Positions 8,101-16,815 of a stretch of DNA of 64,000 nt are shown here, piece after piece. The notes beneath the pieces are model-generated. The model saw only the letters and a list, made by a program, of their open reading frames with translations, was not told the origin of the DNA and did not search any database. The DNA comes from JAIBJN01 sp963847985 (GTDB lineage: Bacteria; Actinomycetota; Thermoleophilia; Gaiellales; Gaiellaceae). The stretch spans positions 124,001 to 188,000 of the forward strand of contig CAWKBS010000003.1 of NCBI GenBank assembly GCA_963847985.1, read 5' to 3'. The number at the start of each line of letters is the position of its first letter. Position 1 is the stretch's first letter. Both the position numbers and the translations under genes were made by a program.

Positions 8101-9451
8101 CCGGCCGCGAGGCCAGCGGGTCGGGGAGCGCATCGGGTGCGGCCTCCCCGTAGTAGCGGTCGTAGTCCTCCGAGCCGCCCATCTCGTTGACGATGAGCCC
8201 GGCGACGGTCGCCTCGGTCTGGCGGAGCTGCCGGATGGCCGCGGTCACCTTCGTCCGGGAGCCGCGGCGATGGTTGACGACGAAGATGACCGTCCCGACC
8301 GCATGCGCCAGGATGGTCGCGTCGGCGCCGGCGGAGAGGGGCGGGCTGTCCACGATGACGAAGTCGGCCCACTCGGAGGCCTCCACGAGCAGGTGCTCCA
8401 GGGAGTCCGGCCGCAGCAGCGTGGACGGGTTCGGGGGGACGGCGCCTGCCGGCATCACGTAGACGTTCGGCACGGGTGTCTCGTGCACGACCTCCTCGAA
8501 GCGCCAGCCGAGCGCGAGGTAGTGCGTCAGGCCCTTCAGGCCCGGCGTCTCGAGCTCGTACATCCTGGCCAGCGCCGGCCGGCGCAGGTCGCCCTCGATC
8601 ACGAGGACCCGCCGGCCCTGCTCCGCCATCACGCGCGCGAGGGCGATGGAGCTGGTCGACTTCCCCTCTCCGGGCGAGGCGCTGGCGAGCAGCACGCGGG
8701 AGAGCGGCTCCTCGGGCGAGAGAAAGGCCAGGTTGGTGCGCAGAACGCGGAAGGCCTCCAGGAAGCGCTGCTCCCGGCTCTTCGAAGGCCGGCGGCGCGC
8801 GAGGCTCGGCACGCGCGCGAGAACCGGGACGCTCAGCTCGCGGGCCAGGTCCTCCTCGCTGCCGAGGCGGGTGTCGAGCCGGTCGCGCAGGAGCGCGAGG
8901 CCCGCGCCCAGGAAGAGCGCGAACACGAACATGACGGCCGCGTAGAGCGTCGGCCGTGGGCGCACGGCGGCGCTCGGCGGCTGCGCGCGGTCGGCGACCG
9001 TCACCTCGCCGTTCGTCTCCGAGGCCAGCTCCTCGTCGGCGTAGTCGACGAACGTCTCCGCGTAGACGTTCGCCAGCTCGGCGGCCTCCTCGGGCGTGTC
9101 GCCCTCGGCCTCGACGACCAGGAGCTGCGTGTCGGAGACGGGCCGGAACGAGGTGCGCTCGAGGATCTCGCCCGCCGTCTCGTCGCCCGGGAGCTCCTCC
9201 GCGACCCGGTTGGCGACGTTCTCGCTCTGGATCAGCTCGGCGTAGGTCCGGGCGAGGACCTGCGCCGACTGGATCGCCTCGAAGTCGCTGCCCGTCGACG
9301 TGCGGTTGCCCACGAAGAGCGTCGCCTGGGCCTCGTAGACCTTGGGCAGCCCGCGGCTGACGACGTATGTCGCCAGGGTGGCCACGAGGACCGTCAGGAT
9401 GACGATCCACTTCCGTCGCCAGAGAGTGATGAGGAGCTGATCCGCAGACAC
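8093..9451 (-). CDS. Wzz-type chain-length regulator fused to BY-kinase (tyrosine autokinase)
   Basis: About 452 residues. The N-terminal Wzz module has one helix (IVILTVLVATLATYVV), an extracytoplasmic part, the proline-rich PPSAAVRPRP and a second helix (LYAAVMFVFALFLGAGLALL). The cytoplasmic kinase has Walker A SPGEGKSTSSIALA, Walker A' VLVIEGDLRRP and Walker B DFVIVDSPP. A short tyrosine cluster (YDRYYG) near the C-terminus is the likely autophosphorylation site. It controls polymer length and export through phosphorylation cycles. The matching PHP-type phosphatase is encoded at 24096-24851. Start is uncertain: GTG 9451 or ATG 9502; both lie inside the 3' end of the upstream GT2 gene. Confidence 0.88.
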   Translation of the reverse strand: MSADQLLITLWRRKWIVILTVLVATLATYVVSRGLPKVYEAQATLFVGNRTSTGSDFEAIQSAQVLARTYAELIQSENVANRVAEELPGDETAGEILERTSFRPVSDTQLLVVEAEGDTPEEAAELANVYAETFVDYADEELASETNGEVTVADRAQPPSAAVRPRPTLYAAVMFVFALFLGAGLALLRDRLDTRLGSEEDLARELSVPVLARVPSLARRRPSKSREQRFLEAFRVLRTNLAFLSPEEPLSRVLLASASPGEGKSTSSIALARVMAEQGRRVLVIEGDLRRPALARMYELETPGLKGLTHYLALGWRFEEVVHETPVPNVYVMPAGAVPPNPSTLLRPDSLEHLLVEASEWADFVIVDSPPLSAGADATILAHAVGTVIFVVNHRRGSRTKVTAAIRQLRQTEATVAGLIVNEMGGSEDYDRYYGEAAPDALPDPLASRPGD

Positions 9452-10341
9452 AGGGGAGACGCCGCCTGTTTGCGCGAGTCTCGTCGTGCGTCGCAGGCGC
9501 ATCTTCCGCGGATTGCGCCACCCCCCGCGCGCGCATCCATCTCGCGGCCCTCGCGGAGCAGCTCGGCCCGTTCGCGGCGCCACTTCCACTGGAAGCGGGC
9601 GAACGCGCGGAGGTGCTCGAGGGCGATGCGCGAGAGTGGGCTCGCGGCCGAGGTACGCCGGTAGTCGTGGACGACCGTGGCCGCGGGGTGGTAGACGACC
9701 GCGAGGCCGGCGCGGCGGATGCGGAAGCACCAGTCGACGTCGTCGGGCCCGAAGAAGATGCGCGAGTCGATCTCTCCGACAGCCTGCTGCGCCTCGGCGG
9801 TGAAGAGCTGGCAGGCCCCGAGGACGTACTCGACCTCGCGGGTGACGTCGTGGCGCTCGTCGGCCATCAGATGGTGGCGCACCGTGGCCGAGTCCTCGAA
9901 GAAGCGCGCCAGCGGGGGGCGGGAGAGCAGCGGGACGAGCACCGGCGGGTATCGGCGCGCCGAGAGCTGGAGCGTCCCGTCCTCGTAGACTAGGCGCGGC
10001 CCGACCAGCCCCACGCCCGGGTTGGCGTCGAGGTAGCGGACGAGATCGGCGAGCGCACCCGGAGTGAGGCGGGCGTCGCTGTCCAGGAACATGCGCGTCC
10101 GCCCGCTCGCGCGGCGTAGCCCCTCGTTCCGCGCGGCGACGCCGATGTTGCGGGGCAAGCGGACGACCTCGGCGGCCGGAAACGCCTCGGCCACGGCCTC
10201 CGCGGTGCCGTCCGTCGAGCCGTTGTCCACGAGCAGGAGCTCGCACGTGGCCGGCGCTGCATGCTCCTCCACCGAGGCGAGGCAGGCCAGCACCTCGTCG
10301 CGGACGTCGTGCGCGACGACGATGACGCTGACGTCGATCAC
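9394..10341 (-). CDS. GT2 family glycosyltransferase
   Basis: 315 residues. GT-A motifs: VSVIVVAHDVRDEV, LLLVDNGSTDGTAEAV, RMFLDSDARLTPG (DXD-like), the acceptor-site FFGPDDVDWCFRIRRAG and VVHDYRRTS. This is the rhamnosyltransferase-like GT2 group common in capsule loci. The GTG start at 10341 overlaps the flippase stop by four bases. The frame runs about 58 bases into the Wzz-kinase gene; the last 40 residues are low-complexity and may be read-through past a lost stop, so the functional end may be near 9500. Confidence 0.82.
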   Translation of the reverse strand: MIDVSVIVVAHDVRDEVLACLASVEEHAAPATCELLLVDNGSTDGTAEAVAEAFPAAEVVRLPRNIGVAARNEGLRRASGRTRMFLDSDARLTPGALADLVRYLDANPGVGLVGPRLVYEDGTLQLSARRYPPVLVPLLSRPPLARFFEDSATVRHHLMADERHDVTREVEYVLGACQLFTAEAQQAVGEIDSRIFFGPDDVDWCFRIRRAGLAVVYHPAATVVHDYRRTSAASPLSRIALEHLRAFARFQWKWRRERAELLREGREMDARAGGGAIRGRCACDARRDSRKQAASPLCLRISSSSLSGDGSGSSS

Positions 10342-11801
10342 GACGCAGGGGCCGCGGCAGCCTTCCCCACCATGCGCCGGGCCTGGCCGAGCGCATGGCC
10401 GGGGAGCTGCCGGTCGAGGAGCAGGATCACCGCGAGGTACGCGCCGAGCCCGGCGGCGAGCGGGAGCCCGAGCGCGAGCACGCCGACGAGATCGTCGGTC
10501 GCGTTCGCGACGACGCGGGCCGCGACCCACGCCGCCGGGCAGGCGACGGCAACCACCGCGACCGCCGACCACTGGCGCGCCAGCGGAACTCCCGCGCGCG
10601 AGCGCGCGAACCACGCCAGCGCGAACGTCGCCGCCACCGACTCGGCCAGGACGACCCACGCGACCTCAGTGATCCCGCCCCGGCTCGCCGCCAGATGGAC
10701 GAACGGGACGAGCAGGACGAGCATGACGAGGGAGACGCGCCCGAGCACCGCCTGGTGCCCCACCGAGTTGAGGAGCCACGCGATCGTGTTCCGGATCGGC
10801 TTCACGGCGCCCCAGAGCCCGAGCACGGCGAGCGGCCCGATCATCCCGGCCCAGCGCTCGCCGAATACGACCAGGACGACCGGCTCCGCCGCGCCGGACA
10901 GGACGATCCCGAGCGGACAGGCGGCGAACGCCACCAGCTTGAGCGCGGAGAGGAACGCGGGAGTCACGTCCTCGCCGCGGTGGCGCATGCGGGCGAAGCC
11001 CGGGAAGGTCACCTTGGCGACCGACTCGGCGACGACCCAGCTCGGCAGCTCGGAGATCCGAATCGACATGGAGTAGAAGCCGAGACGGGCGGCACCGAGC
11101 ACGCGGCCGACGATGACGATGTCGACGTTCTGCGCCGCGAAGCCGGTCGCCGTCTGGACGAGGAAGCCGCGGCCCTCCTGAATCCCGCGCGCGGCCGCGG
11201 CCCGGTCGAAGGCCGGCCGGACACGGTAGGGCGCCAGCGCCAGGAGCGCGGTCGCGTACGCCGCGGCGCCCACGATCTGGCCGGTGACCAGGCTCCAGAC
11301 GCCCGCCCCGAGCGCGGCGAGCACGATGCCGGTCACGCTGTAGGTGACCGCCTGCACCATCTGCGCGACGAAGCGGTTGCGGAACTCGAGCTCGCGCTGC
11401 ATCAGCGCCTCGTAGAACCAGTTCAGGCCGCCGCTGAAGAAGACCATCACCGAGAGAGCCAGGACGACGTCGTCCAGCCGGGGGTCGTCGAAGATGCGGG
11501 CGAACGCCGGCGCGGCTGCGGCCATCACGAGGGCGAAGCCGCCGGCCATCACGAGGAACAGCGTCAGGTAGGTGCCCTTGGCGCGGTCGTCGAGGCCCGG
11601 CTCGACCACGAGGGCTCCACCCAGCCCGAGGCTGGCGACGAGCCCGAGGAAGATGGAGATCGTCAGCGCGATGGCGACGAGCCCGAAGTCCGACGGCACG
11701 AGCAGCCGCGCGAGGACGATCATCGACGCGATCTGCACGAGTCGGCCCCCGGCGAGCGTCATGAACGTCCAGGGGATGCCGCGGATGGCCTTTTCCTCCA
11801 T
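10338..11801 (-). CDS. Polysaccharide flippase (Wzx/MOP family)
   Basis: 487 residues with about twelve to fourteen hydrophobic helices and the MOP-type start GIPWTFMTLAGGRLVQIASM, followed by VLARLLVPSDFGLVAIALT. It would move lipid-linked repeat units across the membrane for the polymerase downstream. The ATG at 11801 has an AAGGA Shine-Dalgarno 6 bases upstream; that site lies inside the left arm of repeat element A1, so the element supplies the ribosome-binding site of this gene. First gene of the minus-strand operon running through the kinase, polymerase and transferases. Confidence 0.85.
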   Translation of the reverse strand: MEEKAIRGIPWTFMTLAGGRLVQIASMIVLARLLVPSDFGLVAIALTISIFLGLVASLGLGGALVVEPGLDDRAKGTYLTLFLVMAGGFALVMAAAAPAFARIFDDPRLDDVVLALSVMVFFSGGLNWFYEALMQRELEFRNRFVAQMVQAVTYSVTGIVLAALGAGVWSLVTGQIVGAAAYATALLALAPYRVRPAFDRAAAARGIQEGRGFLVQTATGFAAQNVDIVIVGRVLGAARLGFYSMSIRISELPSWVVAESVAKVTFPGFARMRHRGEDVTPAFLSALKLVAFAACPLGIVLSGAAEPVVLVVFGERWAGMIGPLAVLGLWGAVKPIRNTIAWLLNSVGHQAVLGRVSLVMLVLLVPFVHLAASRGGITEVAWVVLAESVAATFALAWFARSRAGVPLARQWSAVAVVAVACPAAWVAARVVANATDDLVGVLALGLPLAAGLGAYLAVILLLDRQLPGHALGQARRMVGKAAAAPAS

Positions 11802-11802
11802 C

Positions 11803-11966
11803 AGTGATCCTTCAAGTGACCCCGCGGAGTCTCTGCGTCGCGAGCACCAAGCCAGAGTCCGCACTCGTGCGAAGCCAAGGCTGGGAGCCTTGGTGAGCGC
11901 GAGGGTGGGCTCTGGCGCCGCGTGATCGCGGCGCAGAGGCCGGCATGTGTTGCTTGGAGGATCACT
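11803..11966. repeat. Palindromic intergenic element, family A copy 1
   Basis: Outer arms AGTGATCCTTCAAG (11803-11816) and CTTGGAGGATCACT (11953-11966) are inverted repeats matching at 13 of 14 positions. The core is shared with copies at 62527-62692 and 63834-63997 and includes the internal hairpin CCAAGGC/GCCTTGG at 11875-11893. The core is in plus orientation. It lies between divergent genes, and its left arm carries the flippase Shine-Dalgarno. Confidence 0.85.
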
Positions 11967-11988
11967 CTCACTATGCTGACGTGAGGAG

Positions 11989-12807
11989 ATGAGCGGGCCG
12001 CGGGCAAGCGTCGTCGTCCGCGCGAAGGACGAGGCGCGCGACATCGAGCGCACGTTCAAGGCGCTGCGCCGGCAGACGGTCCCGGTCGAGATCGTCGTCG
12101 TCGACTCGGGCTCCACCGACGGGACCGTCGAGATCGCGCGGCGCTGGTGCGACCGGCTGATCGAGATCCCGGCCGAGAGCTTCACGTACGGCTACAGCAC
12201 CAACGTCGGCGCCGAGGCGGCCTCGGCCCCGTTCTGCTTCTGCCTCTCCGCGCACTGCGCGCCCGAGCGCGACGACTGGGTGGAGCGCTCGCTCCGCCAC
12301 TACGCCCGCGCCGACGTGGCGGCGACAAACGGGATCCAGACCTTCCCGGACGGGCGGCCGGTGGACTACGTCTTCTTCCAGGACGCCGACCACGTGCGGG
12401 CGCACCTGCTCTGGGGCTTCTCCAACCACGCCTCGTCCTGGCGCGCCGAGGTCTGGCGGGAGCACCCGTTCGACGCGGAGCTCTCGAGCTCGGAGGACCG
12501 CGAGTGGGCGCTGCGCGTCACCGCCGCCGAGTGGGTGATCGCGTTCGACCCCGAGCTCTGGGTCGACCTCTCGCACCAGTGGGACGGAGGCGCGCTCTTC
12601 CAGTACCGCCGCAAGCGCATGGAGACGCGCGGGCTGGCCGAGTTCGCGCCGCTCCCGCCCTACGGGGTCTCCGACGCGCTCGACGAATGGTGGACTCCTC
12701 CGGACGACCGGCACTCCGCGCTCTTCCACCGGCTCAACTACCGCCGGGCGGCGGGGATCCTGGGGAAGTACCGCGGTCTCGCTCCGACCCGCCGCCGAGG
12801 CTCCTGA
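11989..12807 (+). CDS. GT2 family glycosyltransferase
   Basis: 272 residues: ASVVVRAKDEARDIERTFK, VVDSGSTDGTVEIARRW, CFCLSAHCAPERDDW in the DXD region, and acceptor motif SEDREWALRV. Close in layout to rhamnosyltransferase-like GT2 enzymes. It is the only plus-strand gene of the polysaccharide locus, divergent from the flippase. GAGGAG directly abuts the ATG, so spacing is poor, and a TATGCT box lies 11 bases before it; the start is therefore tentative. Its 3' end overlaps the convergent GT2 gene by 74 bases. Confidence 0.82.
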   Translation: MSGPRASVVVRAKDEARDIERTFKALRRQTVPVEIVVVDSGSTDGTVEIARRWCDRLIEIPAESFTYGYSTNVGAEAASAPFCFCLSAHCAPERDDWVERSLRHYARADVAATNGIQTFPDGRPVDYVFFQDADHVRAHLLWGFSNHASSWRAEVWREHPFDAELSSSEDREWALRVTAAEWVIAFDPELWVDLSHQWDGGALFQYRRKRMETRGLAEFAPLPPYGVSDALDEWWTPPDDRHSALFHRLNYRRAAGILGKYRGLAPTRRRGS

Positions 12808-13696
12808 GCCCGCGCGCGAAGCCTGCCCAGGTTCCGGCCGAGCGGGCCGCGCCGACGCGGGCACGCACCGTCGAGCGGCGGCGCAGTGCGCTCGCCACCA
12901 TGCGCGCGTCACCCCCCACCTGCTCGGCGAGGAAGCGCAGCGGCCGCAGGTCGCCGCTTCGGACGTGCTTCGCGCAGAAGGCGGCGCCGCCGAGGTTGTA
13001 GCCGAAGAAGAGCCGCGGCAGGTCGTCGGGGTCGCGCCACTGCTGGTGGACGACCTCGAAGCCCGGCGTGGACGCCACCCGGTAGCCGGCCTTGAGGAGC
13101 CGATAGCCGAGGTCCATGTCCTCGGCGCCCGGAAACGCGGAGCCCGGCCCAAGACGCGGGTCGAAGCCGCCCACGGCGAGCAGGACGTCGCGGCGGCAGA
13201 CGAAGTTCGCGGCGTAACCGACCCGGTTCGGGTGCACGACGTCGCGCCAGACATGCGCGCGCTCCACGTGGAAGACGCTCACCGGCAGGTGGTCGCGGTC
13301 CGGGGTGAAGCCGGCGGGGGCGTGGATCTCCCCGAAGAGCGCGTCCGGGTGGCCGAGCCTCCCGGCCTCGGTGATGACCCCGCCGAGCCACGAGGGCGTG
13401 ATCTCCACGTCGTCGTCGAGGAACGCCACGTAGTCACCGACGGCCGCGCGCGCGCCCGCATTGCGGGCGCCGGAGCTCGACGGCGGCTCGTGGCGGAGCA
13501 GACGCACGCGCTCGTCGCCGAGCGCAGCGACCGCGCGCACGGTCTCCTCGTCACGGCTCTGGTCGACGACGATGACCTCGAGCGGAGGCGGCTCTGCCGC
13601 GAGCACGGCCCGGACGACGGCGGCCGCCTTCGAGGCCCGCTCGAGCGTCGGGATGACGACCGAGACCGTGGGCCCGGGGTCGCCCCCGACGGTCAT
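12734..13696 (-). CDS. GT2 family glycosyltransferase
   Basis: 320 residues. Motifs: VSVVIPTLERASKAA, EVIVVDQSRDEETVRAV, DYVAFLDDDVEITPSWLGG (clear DXD), FPGAEDMDLGYRLLKAG (acceptor Glu-Asp) and a C-terminal helix-rich region. The ATG at 13696 overlaps the lysS stop (ATGA), so it is translated from the lysS transcript. The last 25 residues overlap the convergent GT2 gene and are low-complexity. It probably adds a sugar in the same polymer pathway; the donor is not determinable. Confidence 0.83.
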   Translation of the reverse strand: MTVGGDPGPTVSVVIPTLERASKAAAVVRAVLAAEPPPLEVIVVDQSRDEETVRAVAALGDERVRLLRHEPPSSSGARNAGARAAVGDYVAFLDDDVEITPSWLGGVITEAGRLGHPDALFGEIHAPAGFTPDRDHLPVSVFHVERAHVWRDVVHPNRVGYAANFVCRRDVLLAVGGFDPRLGPGSAFPGAEDMDLGYRLLKAGYRVASTPGFEVVHQQWRDPDDLPRLFFGYNLGGAAFCAKHVRSGDLRPLRFLAEQVGGDARMVASALRRRSTVRARVGAARSAGTWAGFARGLRSLGGGSERDRGTSPGSPPPGGS

Positions 13697-15075
13697 TCCT
13701 GCTCGCGGTCCCGCAGGGCCGGAAAGAGGATGACGTCGCGGATCGTCTCGCGGCCGGTCAGCAGCATGGCCAAGCGGTCGATGCCGAGCCCGAGCCCGCC
13801 GGTCGGCGGCATCCCGTAGGAGAGCGCCTCGACGTAGTCGGGATCGCCCGGGGTCCCGCCGACGACGGCCGCCTGCTCGGCGAAGCGCGCGGCCTGCTCG
13901 TCGGCGTCGTTCAGCTCCGAGTAGGCGTTCCCGAGCTCCATGCCGGCGACGAAATACTCGAAGCGCTCGGTCATGCCGGGGTCGTCGTCGGTCGTGCGGG
14001 CGAAAGGCGAGAGCTCGACCGGGTACGTGTGGAGGATCGTCGGCTCGATCAGCTCCGGCTCGACGAAGTGGCTGAGCGCGTGGTCGACGAGCAGGCTCCA
14101 GGAGCGATCCGCCCCTGTGTCGACGCCGCGCTCCTCGAGCCGCGCCCTGAGGTCGGCCTCGTCGCGCGTCCAGAGCCCGAGCTCCTCGAGGGCTTCGACG
14201 AGCCCGAGCCGCCGCCACGGCGGGGCGAGGTCGACCGTGTACCCGCGGAAGGTGGCCTTCGTCGTGCCGGTGGTCTCCTGCGCCACCGCGGCGACGAGGT
14301 TCTCGATGCGCTCCATCGTGTCCGTGTAGTCGACATAGGCCTCGTACCACTCCAGCATCGTGAACTCGGGCTGGTGCTTGTACGAGACGCTCTCGTTGCG
14401 GAAGTCCTTGCCCAGCTCGTAGACCTTCTCCAGCCCGCCCACGATCAGCCGCTTCAGGTAGAGCTCGGTGGCGATGCGCAGGTAGAGGTCGGCGTCGAGC
14501 TCGTTCGAGTGCGTGACGAAGGGCTCCGCGAACGCCCCGCCGTAGCGCGGTTGCAGCGCCGGCGTCTCGACCTCGATGAACCCGTCCGCGTCCAGGTTGC
14601 GGCGGATGGCGGCTACGACCGCGCTCCGCAACACGAAGTCGCGGCGCGCGTCCTCGTTGACGAGCAGGTCGAGGTAGCGCTTGCGGTAGCGGGTCTCGGC
14701 GTCCACGAGGCCGTGGTACGTGTCGGGCAGCGGCCTGGCGGTCTTGGCCAGGAGCACGAGCTCGTCCACGGCCAAGGACGGCTCCCCGCGCCTCGACTTC
14801 GCCGGCTTGCCGACCACGCCGACGATGTCGCCGAGGTCGAGGTCGACCGACCCCGACCGGTCGGCGGCGCACAGGAGCTGGATCGCACCGGAGCGGTCGA
14901 CGAGGTCGAGGAAGACGAGCTTCCCGTGCCCGCGCCGCCCGAGCACCCGCCCGGCGAGCCGGCGGCTCTCCGTGCCCTCTGCTCCCGGCTCCAGCCCCTC
15001 GGCCTCCGCGCGCGCCTCGGCGACCGAGTCACGATCGGGAAAGCGCTTGGGCAGGCGGTTGGACGGCACGCTCAT
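13693..15075 (-). CDS. lysS: Lysyl-tRNA synthetase, class II
   Basis: 460 residues. N-terminal OB-fold anticodon-binding domain (about 35-125, with RRGHGKLVFLDLVDRSGAIQ), then the class II catalytic core. Motif 2 is seen as FRNESVSYKHQPEFTMLEWY and motif 3 as GLGLGIDRLAML near residue 435; CTP-like phrases GGAFAEPFVTHSNELD and FIEVETPALQPRYGG are typical of LysRS. It charges tRNA-Lys with lysine. A TAGACT box lies 10 bases upstream of the ATG at 15075, giving a near-leaderless transcript. Slightly shorter than E. coli LysS (505), as common for minimal bacterial LysRS. Confidence 0.95.
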   Translation of the reverse strand: MSVPSNRLPKRFPDRDSVAEARAEAEGLEPGAEGTESRRLAGRVLGRRGHGKLVFLDLVDRSGAIQLLCAADRSGSVDLDLGDIVGVVGKPAKSRRGEPSLAVDELVLLAKTARPLPDTYHGLVDAETRYRKRYLDLLVNEDARRDFVLRSAVVAAIRRNLDADGFIEVETPALQPRYGGAFAEPFVTHSNELDADLYLRIATELYLKRLIVGGLEKVYELGKDFRNESVSYKHQPEFTMLEWYEAYVDYTDTMERIENLVAAVAQETTGTTKATFRGYTVDLAPPWRRLGLVEALEELGLWTRDEADLRARLEERGVDTGADRSWSLLVDHALSHFVEPELIEPTILHTYPVELSPFARTTDDDPGMTERFEYFVAGMELGNAYSELNDADEQAARFAEQAAVVGGTPGDPDYVEALSYGMPPTGGLGLGIDRLAMLLTGRETIRDVILFPALRDREQE

Positions 15076-15133
15076 GTCGGCGCCGAGTCTAGTGCCCGCC
15101 GGTGGCGGCGGCCGGAGATCGCGGAGGAAAGTC

Positions 15134-15607
15134 CTACGCGGCCTTGATGTCCATGATCTTGTACTTCAGGGAGCCGCGGGGCGCGGCGACCTGGACGGTC
15201 TCGCCCTTCTTCTTGCCCAGGATCGCCTTGCCGACCGGGGACTCGTTCGAGAGCTTGTTCTCGGCGGGGTTCGCCTCGGCGGACCCGACGATGGCGTACT
15301 CGATCGTCTCCTTGGCGTCGACGTCGCGGAGGCGGACGATCGTGCCGACGCTGACGACGTCGGTCGTGATCTCCGAGGCCGCGATCACGCGCGCGCTCTT
15401 CAGTCGTTCCTGGAGCGTGGCGATGCGGTGCTCGAGCATGGCCTGCTCGTTCTTGGCATCGTCGTACTCGGAGTTCTCCGCGATGTCGCCGAACTCGCGG
15501 GCCTGCTTGATCCGCTCGGCCACCTCGCGCCGCTTCACGGTCGAGAGCAGCTCGATCTCGTGCTTCAGCTTCTCATGACCCTCGGGAGTGAGAATCACTT
15601 CCTTCAC
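15134..15607 (-). CDS. greA: Transcription elongation factor GreA
   Basis: 157 residues, the usual GreA length. The N-terminal coiled coil carries GDIAENSEYDDAK with the catalytic acidic tip residues Asp41 and Glu44, and the C-terminal FKBP-like domain has ESPVGKAILGKKKGETV. It stimulates transcript cleavage by backtracked RNA polymerase. The GTG at 15607 is preferred over an upstream in-frame ATG because GGAGGG lies 6 bases before it and the resulting length fits the family. Confidence 0.95.
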   Translation of the reverse strand: MKEVILTPEGHEKLKHEIELLSTVKRREVAERIKQAREFGDIAENSEYDDAKNEQAMLEHRIATLQERLKSARVIAASEITTDVVSVGTIVRLRDVDAKETIEYAIVGSAEANPAENKLSNESPVGKAILGKKKGETVQVAAPRGSLKYKIMDIKAA

Positions 15608-15672
15608 GACGTACCCTCCATTTGGCCCCATCACAGGGAAATGCGGCGCTACCGTGCGCCGCCGAAGGCGGA

Positions 15673-15699
15673 ATTGTAGCCGCTCCGTCAAGGGTCAAA
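15673..15699 (-). promoter_or_regulatory. Probable greA promoter
   Basis: Minus strand: TTTGAC (15699-15694), 15 bases, TACAAT (15678-15673; five of six matches to the -10 consensus). The leader that follows contains a GC-rich hairpin (GCGGCGC/GCGCCGC). Confidence 0.5.
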
Positions 15700-15725
15700 T
15701 CCCGGCGGAGCTACGATTCCCTGCC

Positions 15726-16784
15726 ATGGCGGTGGACATCCGGTCTCCGTGGCACATCGGCCCGGTCGAGATCCCGACGCGGGTCGTGCTCGCGCCGATG
15801 GCGGGCGTCAGCGTGCAGGCCTTCCGCCGCCAGGGCAGGCGCTTCGGAGCCGGCCTGGTGTGCTCCGAGATGGTGAGCTGCGCCGGCCTCAGCCACGGGA
15901 ACGAGCGCACGCTCGGCTACCTCCGCATCGGCAGGGACGAGACGCCCCTCGCCGTCCAGATCTTCGGCTCCGAGCCCGGGGTCATGGCCGAGGCGGCGCG
16001 CATGGTCGAGGACGCGGGCGCCGACATCGTCGACATCAACTTCGGCTGCCCGGTCCGCAAGGTCACGAAGACCGGCGCCGGCGCGACGCTGCTCGAGGAT
16101 CCCGAGCGCGCCGGCCGGATCGTTCGGGCCGTGACGGGCGCCGTGGACGTGCCCGTCAGCGTGAAGATGCGCCGCGGCCTCGCGGACGGCTCCCGCGACG
16201 CCCTCGAGGTCGGCCCTCGCCTCGTCGAGGCCGGCGCCGCCGCGCTCACGCTGCACCCGCGGTCGGCGCGGCAGATGTACACGGGCACCGCCGACCACTC
16301 GCTGACCGCCGAGCTGGTCGAGCGCGTCGACGTGCCGGTGATCGCCTCGGGCGACGTCACCTCGCATGCGCGCGCCCAGCAGCTCCTCGACGAGACGGGC
16401 TGCGCGGCGGTCATGGTCGGCCGCGCCGCGCAGGGCAACCCGTGGGCCGTCGGCGAGATCGCCGGCACGGAGGCCGGCGAGCCGGGCCGTGACGAGGTCG
16501 CGGCGGAACTCGTGCTCTTCATCCGCGCGACGGTGGCCGAGCTGGGCGAGCAGCGCGCCACCGGCTTTCTGAAGAAGTTCTACGGCTGGTACCTCGGCCG
16601 CGGGCGCTTCCCGAAGCCCTTCAAGCAGGAGCTGGTGCAGCTCGCGACCCTTTCCGAGGTGGAGGAGCGGCTCTTCGCGGCGGCGCCCGGCGCCGCCGAG
16701 GCGCTCGCCCGGCTGGAGGGCGAGCTGCCGGCCGAGGACGACGTCCTCCTCGACCTGCCGATCTCGGTCTACGGCGGCGGCTAG
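15726..16784 (+). CDS. dus: tRNA-dihydrouridine synthase
   Basis: 352 residues, an FMN-dependent TIM barrel. Start PTRVVLAPMAGVSVQAFRR, FMN/tRNA motif VDINFGCPVRKVTKTGAGA with catalytic Cys108, SVKMRRG, LHPRSARQMYTGTADH, VIASGDVTS and VMVGRAAQGNPW. Reduces uridine to dihydrouridine in the tRNA D-loop using NADPH; closest in pattern to the DusB group. TACGAT lies 8 bases before the ATG, consistent with a leaderless transcript. Divergent from greA. Confidence 0.93.
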   Translation: MAVDIRSPWHIGPVEIPTRVVLAPMAGVSVQAFRRQGRRFGAGLVCSEMVSCAGLSHGNERTLGYLRIGRDETPLAVQIFGSEPGVMAEAARMVEDAGADIVDINFGCPVRKVTKTGAGATLLEDPERAGRIVRAVTGAVDVPVSVKMRRGLADGSRDALEVGPRLVEAGAAALTLHPRSARQMYTGTADHSLTAELVERVDVPVIASGDVTSHARAQQLLDETGCAAVMVGRAAQGNPWAVGEIAGTEAGEPGRDEVAAELVLFIRATVAELGEQRATGFLKKFYGWYLGRGRFPKPFKQELVQLATLSEVEERLFAAAPGAAEALARLEGELPAEDDVLLDLPISVYGGG

Positions 16785-16815
16785 AGGCACCCGCCACGCC
16801 GATATAACTCAGGTC

